Shown: piece by piece, positions 55,550 through 64,000 of the stretch
Position numbering within the stretch: the first letter of the stretch is position 1
Layout of the letters: every line of letters begins with the position of its first letter
From: Flaveria trinervia
Taxonomy: Eukaryota; Streptophyta; Magnoliopsida; Asterales; Asteraceae
Length of the DNA: 64,000 nucleotides
Direction: 5' to 3'
NCBI GenBank assembly: GCA_025506515.1
Contig: CM046452.1
Coordinates: 98,172,811-98,236,810, forward strand
Translations under genes and position numbers: made by a program
The notes under the pieces: generated by a model
The model's input: only the letters and a program-made list of their open reading frames with translations
What the model was told of the DNA's origin: nothing
Database searches by the model: none

Positions 55550-58500
55550 AATCTTTTTAACTATACGCGCGCATGACTTCTTCCCCAAGTTTCCCTCCCT
55601 CTGTATCATCTCCTTAGGGGAAACGTTCCTTTTGCTAAACTTCGATTTCCAAATTCCTTTGAAACGTTATCACTCATCTTCGATCATCACTTGTTCCCCA
55701 AGTTCTCTATATCATCTACAGGCTTCAGTTTCATGGTGATTTATATATGTCGGAAGTCGAGAAGTTGTTGAAGGAGAGCCTTCGGAGGAATGGAGGATGA
55801 TTGTCACACAGGATTGGGAATGTTGATAACGATTCAAACATTGCCTTCTGAAGATCATCGCGTTATGGATCAGGTAAGTCATCGTTTTCCTTTTTGTTTG
55901 CTTGATTTCCTTTAGATATAGTGTCAGGGTTTGACCTCGATCCGTGTAATGTGCATGGAGCATTGGTCTGTTGTTGATCTTTAAGACGATTGTTGCTGAT
56001 TCGATGCCCTAATTGCTCACTCAAAGCGGATGGTGCTGACGCTAGAAGGTATTTTGACTTTTTTTCTCACTATTCCCGCTGTGGTTTTGATATCAACGGT
56101 TGACTCAAAATTCTGGTTTAAATAGCACACTCTTGTTCTATGCATCGTTTTTCTGAAGTGTAAAAAAGTTGCCTCAAGAGTTTATTATTGTTGTTATATT
56201 TTAATTACATGAGAGAACCATTACAACTAAGGTTTTGTAATGCTGGTGTTGTTTTCCATAGCTCTGTTCTATATGTTTATTTGTCACACATGCTACGTTC
56301 ACATTAAATTTACTGAATGACCTGCTAGGAGACATTAATTAGGTATCTTACTATTTTATACCCGAATGGGGAATGCTATAATCTCACTACTCTTTGTTAA
56401 GAATGCAATTAAGGAAAAAGGAGGAAAGCTCGAGTTCTAGGGTTTTGAATATTAGATATGGCCCAAAAGCAATGTGGTGGAGGCTTTTTCTCGTCGTTTG
56501 TTCAAGCCTGTCCAAAACCAAGTTAAGAATCTTCGTCTTCACTGTTGTTGATTCCTGGTGTGTTGATGTTGTTTTAACTGTGTTAACTCTAATTTCAGCT
56601 ATGTGATTTGTTATGCCACTTTAGCACTTGGTTGATCAAATTCTAACTTTGTTTAACTTTACAGCTTACAACAAGGCTCCTGAAGATTTTCTTGCTGTGC
56701 TGGTCTGCTGGACACACTATTTCTATTGATGTCAATGACTGTAAGCTCATTTATGCATTTTATACATGTTTTGTGGACTCTCTAAACTCAAATGTTTGTT
56801 TGTAAGCTGAACTTAGGTAGAGTTAAATTTGATTGGAAATGAGTACAACTAGCTTTGGAAGGAAGGCAGAGAAAAAACCATCTACGTCGGTGGAATTAAA
56901 GTAACACTCATTTTAGGATGTCATAATGAATTTTAAAACCTGTTTTCATATACCAAAAATTTCTATCACAGTTAATCACATCTTCCATTTCAAACCTCAA
57001 AGCAAATACTCCTTCAAGGTTTCACCTAAATAATTACTCATTTGCAAAGATAAACTACTATGTTTCAAAACATGATTTGTGTGATCCTTCCCAACGAGTC
57101 AAATAACTATGATTTTTTGATTAAATGGCTTTAATAGAGCTTACCAGCATGTAATCCTCCATAGAATACACCTTTTAAGGTACCCTGTAATTGTTCATAT
57201 ATTGTCTTTTAGATAATTTGATTAAAGGACATGTCTTAACACTTATAACAGTTCTATTTTACTTTTGAAAATTATTAGACATTTGCTGCTTCAAGATTGT
57301 TGACACCAACTGGATATGGCTAGACACATAAAAGAAACTCTCATGATTACTCCTGACCAACGATGTCGTGAATTTCCCATTACGTGTGTGTTTAAAGTCC
57401 ATTTCTGCTGCTGTCGTATTGCCTCAGTCTTGTTGTAGGTTATTTATAAATTATAATGTTCTTTTAGTTTTTATGTCTTTATATTGTTTTAGTTAACATC
57501 TACTTTTGCTTACTTCCACATGTTTTTGATTATCAGTTGTTGAGTATGCTTACCTTTCTTTTTTCCTTTCAGTCATCTTGTCACGCATCTCTTGGTGAAG
57601 TGACATCTATAGTTGATGATATTTAGGGATGTACAACAAAACCTAAAACCGTTGGAACTAAGTACATTGGCATTTGTATCTCTTCTACTAGGGAGCAAAC
57701 TCCAACTTTGTCTTTTTTATTTATTTATGTTTTTGTGAAGTCTTCTTTTGTTATCCTCTACTAATGTTCATTTTTTTGTTTGTATGGCAACTTGATAGTT
57801 TATCTTTGTACAAATCTGCTTCAATTGTTTTGATCATCATATGCAGGCACTTTGATGTGAAACCTCTGGTAGTGCTTATCGGTCAGTGTACTCTACTAGG
57901 AATACAACATTTACTAAGCATCTTCTTAATAGCAACCACCTTGGTACTATTTTTTATAATTCCCAATGTGGAATTTCTATACATACAACCTTTTCTCAAG
58001 CAGGATAACATAGTTATGGTGATCTTTCTTTACATGGACACGAGCTCACATTGGACCAGAACCCACAACATGGCACATTTACTGTTCTTAAGGTGATATC
58101 ATTATTATTTTCTCTGTGTAGTTGCATCTAACTGTTGTATGCCCGTGTGATGTTGCTTTATATGTTTGTCTTACTTCGGTTTGTTGTTAGAGGGAGTGTA
58201 CACTAGTCCTGTACATGTGGATATGTTGCTTGATATGTTTGTCTTATCTGTTAAAACCATTGGATACTTCTAAATGGCCATCTCCACCATCAAGTGATAT
58301 TTTTGGTGCAAAATATATAAAAATTTCAGATTTGGTTGTCAAATACCTGTTTGAACTTTGAACTTACAAAGGTTATATTTTATTTTATTATAGTCAACTT
58401 CTACTCATTGGTCTTGATCATTTACTGTTTTTGTTTCATTTTGATGCAAGTTCTTCAACGTGCAATATATGAGTCTGACCTTTATCACATTCTTTAAAGC

Positions 58501-59945
58501 ATTAATGTAAATCTGCATGAACTTGGGGTCGAAGAAATCAGGAGGTTTGCTTTATAATTTTTATATTTCAATTGCTAATTTTTAGTTTCGTTCGTTGCAT
58601 TACTAATCTACCCTTCTATTTTCTTGTTATGAACCCTTGATAGAGCAGTAGCACATGACAACCCCTTGCACATTCTGAAGATGGTTATAAATGAGTTGTA
58701 AAGCTTTATGTTACAACAATAAAAAGTCATCTTTCTATGGTTCCTATTGTAAGGTATTATGTCTCTTAGATAATTTGAAAAAATGATGTGCCTTTTAACA
58801 CTTATAACAGTTCTACTAAATTTATTATATGTTGGATGTTGCAACCTGCAACAATGGACCTGGCCAAACCCATGAAGGGCAAGTTTCACGATTATGCGTG
58901 AGTGCATTACCATTGTCGGTGTGAATATTTCATCACCTGTGTGTTTACGCTGCCTAGTTGCTGACTTGCTTTCTAGATGATTTGGATGGGTTGCATGTCA
59001 TTTTTGAAATTGTACTCTCTTTTAGTATTATTTATCTATATTATTATTATTATTATTATTATTATTTACTAATAGCAAGTTTAGTTTTCCTTTCCCTCAT
59101 AAGCACTACTAGATAGCATGGAAGTGGTTGCGACCCGTAAGGAGCTAGATAGCGGTTTGGTTCGATTTGCATCTATATTTAGGAGCCAAGGTAATTGCCG
59201 GGACTCGAGAGGAGATATTGGATGATCTAATCAAATTTTCCACTTCTAGCTTGTTTAGAGGCTAAGGTAAGTGTTGATCATCCAGGTAAGCTAAATTTAT
59301 ATAATTGCCAATCTACAATTTCTATATGTACATCCTTTTCACAAGAAGGACAACATAGTCACAATAACCTTTTTTTGATGGACTGCAGCTCACATTGGAC
59401 CAGAACCCACAATGAGAGGCAAATATGTTGTCTTTAAGGTAATATCATCATAATTTTCTCAACTTAGTTGCATCTTTCTGTTGTGTGCTTGTGCGATGCT
59501 GCATGATTTGTCTGTTTGACTTGTGTTTCTTGTTAGGGGGAGTGTACACGGAAAGTGTAGTGCTGTACACTTGGATATGCCGTCCTGGTCTTTCTTTCAA
59601 AACTCGAGTGTTCTCAAACTTCACACACGTTGGACCAGAACTTGCAGTGGGCATAGTTATTGTTGTTCAGGTAATATCATCAGATTCTTTGTGTCGTTGC
59701 ATCGATCTGTTGTATGCTTATGTGATGCTGCCTGATTTGCCTGTTTAACTTTTGGTTTGTTGCTAGGAGGATTGGACATGGAAACACCATGCTGTACAGG
59801 TTTTTATGTTGTTCAATGCCCTTACTACTTTTGGTGGGCCATTTCTATCTTAAACGTCAACATCGGCAGGTATGTTTTGTGGGGATTTAAAATTTTGTTG
59901 TGTTGAAGTTAGCTGTGTAATGACCAACCTGGGATTCAAAATTTC
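55550..59945 (+). pseudogene. Unrecognised degenerate exon-intron-like region with internal duplications
   Basis: The base composition and T-rich stretches ending in AG followed by GT-starting stretches resemble plant exons and introns on the + strand. Examples are CGTTATGGATCAG then GTAAGTCATC at 55873, and TTCTTGTTAG then GGGGAGTGTACAC at about 59536. A module (ACATTGGACCAGAACCCACA, a GTGATATCATCA or GTAATATCATCA donor-like end, a TGATGCTGC..TTTGTCTGTT stretch, TTGTTAG then GGAGTGTACAC) occurs three times, at about 58000-58215, 59375-59590 and 59630-59790. A second pair is 57205-57300 with 58765-58860 (ACACTTATAACAGTTCTA). No long open frame or known domain is found. It may be a decayed gene or gene fragments carried by a transposon. 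An ATG at 55749 opens only 17 codons. Confidence 0.4.
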
Positions 59946-60249
59946 TGTGATTTTTTCATAGTTGTGGTGTATTAATGAAAGTTTGTATGTGTGGTTTGTG
60001 ACTAGTGTGCCAATTACTTGTTGGTGCTATAGTTATAGTTTTCATAGTTGTAAAGTGTAACTGACATTGTTTCATAGATGGAGGGTTGATATTGTCATTA
60101 GTCAAAAGTTAAAGTTAGTTAGCGTTAGTTAGTAGAACTTAAGTCAAGTATATGTAGATGAAGATAATCTTCAATTTCAGTATCACATTTTTCTTCTTGA
60201 ATGAATAAAATCGTTTTCTTGATCTTTCTATTTTGATCTTCGATTAACA
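59946..60249 (+). repeat. Left LTR of copia element 3
   Basis: Over the roughly 100 bp that can be compared with the right LTR (from GTTGTGGTGTATTAATG), I see one substitution and one 6-bp duplication (TTATAG). The insertion therefore looks recent. Confidence 0.82.
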
Positions 60250-60312
60250 ATTGGTATCGGTGCCTCGGCTCAATCAACCAGAAGGAAATCAGAACTCAGA
60301 ATAAGAAAAGGA

Positions 60313-63300
60313 TTGAAGAACGGTGTCGAGAAATTTGACGGGAAGAATGATTTCAGCCTTTGGAGGTTGAAGATGAAGGCACTGCTAGTTCATCAAGGAG
60401 TCGTCGATGCCCTTAAGGGGGAAACAGGGCTGCCACAATCGATGTCTGACAAGGAGAAGAAAGAAGTGATGGAAAAGGCACACAGCACCATCATCTTGAG
60501 TCTTGGAGATCGAGTTCTTAGAGAAGTCTCTAAAGAAGCGACTGCCGCAGGTATCTGGTCGAAACTAGAAGGCCTCTACGTGATCAAATCGCTGGCAAAC
60601 CGCTTGTATCTGAAGAAGAGGTTGTACACATTTAATATGGTTGCAGGAAAGTCTCTGGAAGACCACATCGATGAATTCAACAAGATCCTGTTGGATCTTG
60701 AAAACATCGAAGTGGAAATTGATGATGAGGATAGAGCAATTATCTTCCTATCATCCTTGCCAGCCTCCTACAAACACTTCGTTGATACCCTAATGTTCGG
60801 TAGAGAAAGTTTGTCAATGGAAGAAGTGGTGTCAGCCATGAATTCCAAAGAGCTGCACAAGAGAGGTGAAATCAAGGAGGAGGGTGCGGATGGTCTCACT
60901 GTGAGAGGAAGATCAGATAGCAGGTTCAACAAGAACAAGACAATGAGGCCAAGGTCAAAGTCAAAGCCCCAGTATAGGTGTTTTGTATGTAATTCTGATA
61001 AGCACTTAAAAAGGGAGTGCCTAGAATGGAAAAGGAGAAAGGCTGAATTCTCAAAGACAAGGAATCAACAAAAGGGAGCTCAAGAAGATTTAACTGATGG
61101 CTATGAGAGTGCTGAAGTGTTAACGGTCTCCAAGGCTCAATCAAATCAGGTATGGATTTTGGATTCAGGCTGCTCTTACCACATGTCCCCATATAGAGAG
61201 TTCTTTAATGGGTTAGAACTAAAGGATTATGGAGTAGTTCAACTAGGGGATGATAGACCCTGTAGAATTGAGGGAATTGGGTCAGTGACATTCAAACTTA
61301 GTAATGATACCACAATTGATCTTCATGGAGTAAGGTACATCCCAGTGTTGAGAAGAAACCTAATATCTCTTGGTACTTTTGAGAGTAAAGGTTATCATGT
61401 AAGTCTCAAAGAAGGCAAAACCAGGTGATAAAGGGGTCATTGGTTATGTTGACAGGTACAAGGACTGTCAACAACACCTATGCCTTAGATGGGCAGGCTT
61501 GTACACAGGCTGTGTCAACTGCTGTGACAACAGAAAATGAAGCTGCTATCCTATGGCATAGAAGGCTTGGCCATGTAAGCCAACAAGGGCTAGTTGAGTT
61601 AAAGAAACAAACTGAGAACAGACAATGGCTTGGAGTTCTGTAATAAAGAGTTTGATGACTTGTGCCAGAGAAGTGGAATTGACAGGCATCTCACCATACC
61701 CGGTACCCCACAACAAAATGGATTAGTTTAAAGGATGAATAGAACCCTGTTGGAAAGGGTAAGGTGTCTGGGTTGAATGGTGCTGGCATGCCAAAGAGTT
61801 TCTGGGCAGAGGCCTTGAAGACAGCAGTTTATACAGTGAATAGAACACCCTCATCAGCAATAGGTATGATGGTGCCCCTGGAGAAATGGTCAGGAGATAC
61901 TACTAACTATAGCAATCTCAAAGTATTTGGTTGTCTGGCATACTCTTATGTAAATCAAAGGAAACTTGATCCTAGAGCTGAGAAATGTGTGATGTTAGGC
62001 TACCCAGATGGTGTTAAAGGGTACCGACTATGGAGGTTGGAGAATGTGACTCCCAGGGTGGTTGTGAGCAGGAATGTAACATTTGATGAACGTGTAATGT
62101 ACAAGGACCTTATGTCAAGGCCTGGAGAAAGGAACTCTGGAAGAGAAGAATGCCAAATTAAGATGGAGTTATTTGATGAAGATAACTCAGAGCATACCAG
62201 AAGAATGGAGTTTCCTGAGAGCTAGCAACCACCAAGTTTAGTGTGGCTGTCAACAGGCCTAGGAGGAACATTGTTCAGCCAATTAGATATAGAGATGATA
62301 TATCAGCTTATGTGTTTCATGTGGCTGAAGATGAGTGTTCTCATGAGCCTTTGTCATATGAGGAAGCCATTGCATCCCCTGAGAGTGCCAAGTGGGAGGA
62401 AGCAATGAATGAGGAGATGAATTCTCTTCTCAAGAATGAGACATGGGTGTTAATTGACAAGCCCATGGATCACAAACTAGTTGATTGCAAGTGGTCGTTC
62501 AAGATCAAAGATGGACTACCAGGAGAAGGGCCCAGATTTAAGGCAAGATTGGTAGCTAAAGGTTTTACCCAAAGGGCTGGTATTGATTATAGTGAGGTAT
62601 TTTCACCTGTAGTCAAACATACATCTATAAGATCTATTTTGTCTTTAACTGCTATGTATGATATGGAGTTAGAGCAATTAGATGTGAAGACAACTTTTTT
62701 ACATGGTAATCTTGATGAGAGAATCTACATGAAGCAGCCTCCTGGTTTTGAGGTAAAGGGCAAAGCTAATCAAGTGTGTTTGCTTCAGAGGTCATTGTAT
62801 GGATTAAAGCAGTCACCTAGACAATGGTACTTAAGGTTTGACAGTTATATGGTTACCCATGGGTTCAATAGGAGTGAGTATGATACTTGCGTCTATTACA
62901 AGGAATATAGTCTAGGAAAGTTTTTATATCTGTTACTCTATGTTGATGACATGCTTATAGCTTGTAGTGATAAAGCTCAGATTGAACATACAATAGGGTT
63001 ACTTATGTCTGAGTTTGACATGAAACAATTGGGTGAAGCAAAAAGGATCCTAGGCATGGAGATTGAGAGAAACAGGTCACTTGGGACAATACAATTGTCT
63101 TGAAAAAGCCAGTAATAACTCCCCTAGGCATGCATTTCAAGTTGTCATGTTTAGATTCCCCTAAGGATGATAATGAAAGGGAAAGAATGTAAGGTACCCT
63201 ATGCAAATGCAGTTGGTAGTCTGATGTACTTGATGATCTGTACTAGACCAGACATAGGCTTTGCTGTAAGTATGGTTAGCAGATATCTTAGTGATCCTGG

Positions 63301-63859
63301 AAAGCTACATTGGGAAGGTGTAAAGTGGATTTTCAGGTATCTTAATGGCACTAGAGATAAAGGCTTGGTATTTGGTAGGAACATTGATCAATCAGTTGTT
63401 ATGAGAGGTTTTGTGGATGCTGATTTTGCAAAAGACTTGGATAAAGGGAGATTAGTGACTGGCTATGTGTTTAGTGTTTTTGGAGGGACTGTCAGTTGGA
63501 AATCTAGTTTGCAGCATGTAGTAGGCTTATCTACTGCTGAGGCTGAATATACGGCATTGATAGAAGCAGTAAAAGAAGCTATATGGTTGAAAGGTTTCTT
63601 GACTGAAATGGGTATTGTGACTGAGAATGCACTGATTCATTGTGATAATATTAGTGCAATTCAGTTGTCTAAACATCAAGTTTTCCATGAAAGGTCCAAA
63701 CATATTAATGTGAGGCTGCATTGGATCAGAGAAGTCTTATGTTCTAAGGTTGTAAAAGTGGAGTATGTTGATACCAGGTATAATGCTGCAGATATGTTAA
63801 CTAAGATTCTTCCTGGTTCAAAGTTTATGCAGTGTTTGGATATTCTTCATATTGCCTAG
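60313..63859 (+). pseudogene. Copia element 3 gag-pol, several breaks and an integrase deletion
   Basis: The Gag/protease frame runs 60313-61428 with FDGKNDFSLWRLKMKALLVH, a CCHC knuckle (CFVCNSDKHLKREC) and the protease motif DSGCSYHM. No ATG precedes this Gag start in frame; the first is inside the conserved segment (MKALLVH). After a frame change come the pre-integrase motif (RRLGHVSQQG) and then an abrupt join to RTDNGLEF. The integrase zinc-binding part and first catalytic Asp are therefore deleted (near 61605). A TAA follows QQNGLV near 61730, and a further frame change lies before 61764. RT is open at 62243-63103 (YVDD in LLYVDDMLIAC). A short loss at about 63103 precedes the RT end and RNase H, 63167-63859 (VDADFAKDLDKGR, STAEAEYTALIEA, MLTKILPG). 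Confidence 0.87.
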
Positions 63860-63891
63860 TTAAGTTTTTCATTAAACACCAAGGTGGAGAT

Positions 63892-64000
63892 TGTTAGATA
63901 TGTTGTGGTGTATTAATGAAAGTTTGTATGTGTGGTTTGTGACTAGTGTGCCAATTACTTGTTGGTGCTATAGTTTTCATAGTTGTAAAGTGTAAATGAC
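63892..64000 (+). repeat. Right LTR of copia element 3 (partial)
   Basis: TGTTAGATATGTTGTGGTG starts directly after the polypurine tract. The window ends 109 bp into the LTR. Confidence 0.85.

Larger units (their letters stand above)
59946..64000 (+). mobile_element. Ty1/copia retrotransposon 3 (Tork/Tnt1-like), defective, cut by window edge
   Basis: The left LTR (about 59946-60249, ends GATTAACA) is followed by ATTGGTATCGGTGCC, a variant Met-tRNA primer site. The polypurine tract CAAGGTGGAGAT precedes the right LTR, which starts TGTTAGATATG at 63892 and runs off the window. Its Gag and pol are related to those of element 2. The left boundary is uncertain by about 15 bases because the first bases of the two LTRs differ. 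Confidence 0.88.

Noticed and set aside
57764..58096. 110-codon hydrophobic frame
   Set aside because: It spans intron-like and exon-like parts of the degenerate region. Hydrophobicity comes from T-rich codons, and the frame is not kept in the repeated modules.

Overview
The window is plant nuclear DNA from a eudicot. It is AT-rich, has long gene-poor spacers and single-exon genes with TATA boxes, and contains many Ty1/copia and Ty3/gypsy elements, solo LTRs, MITE-like elements and Helitron-like ends. The repeat style would suit Asteraceae, but that is a weak guess. No bacterial, phage or CRISPR feature is present.

The main feature is a tandem array of nine small intronless genes, all on the + strand. 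They encode proteins of about 96 to 117 residues with one architecture: a Ser/acidic N-terminus (core SECSS..SVSDHEE), a basic Lys/Trp/Arg-rich middle, and a near-invariant C-terminal block (YGSS...YDAVSYSLNFD[E/D]G). Two clades can be told apart. Type A are genes 1 (divergent), 2, 3 and 6, starting at 4077, 9320, 14945 and 25130. Type B are genes 4, 5, 7, 8 and 9, starting at 17839, 22625, 39509, 51266 and 54524. From memory they resemble a plant-specific family of short, stress- or wound-responsive proteins of unknown biochemistry. Eight copies share a promoter cassette (a TGTAAAGAT block followed by a TATA box about 75 to 110 bp before the ATG). Gene 1 has only a remnant of it.

Read together, the spacers show that the array grew from an alternating A-B unit. 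Gene pair 3-4 (14.9-18.2 kb) and pair 6-7 (25.1-39.9 kb) have colinear spacers, and the second is swollen by later insertions. Several positions keep the flanks of a gene that is gone, at about 14.46, 21.5, 40.48 and 52.6 kb. A 239-bp stretch upstream of genes 4 and 7 is identical although its surroundings are not, which suggests gene conversion. Individual copies are decaying: gene 9 lost its ancestral start, gene 8 has an early stop, and gene 2 lost its terminal Cys.

Mobile elements fill the rest. They are: an LTR end at the left edge (1-682); a Mutator-like MITE (1052-1585); two Helitron-like elements in opposite orientation (15.7-16.2 and 20.9-21.4 kb); a solo copia LTR (19209-20158); a foldback element holding a solo gypsy LTR that itself holds another solo gypsy LTR (25.7-31.8 kb); copia element 1 (32145-37157); a TIR element with a very G-rich core (37672-38613); copia element 2 (40746-50271), split by a nested minus-strand gypsy derivative (43981-48667); a Tourist-like MITE (53750-54049); and copia element 3 (59946 to the right edge). 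All three copia elements have broken coding regions. The 55.55-59.95 kb segment holds an unrecognised, internally triplicated, exon-intron-like sequence.
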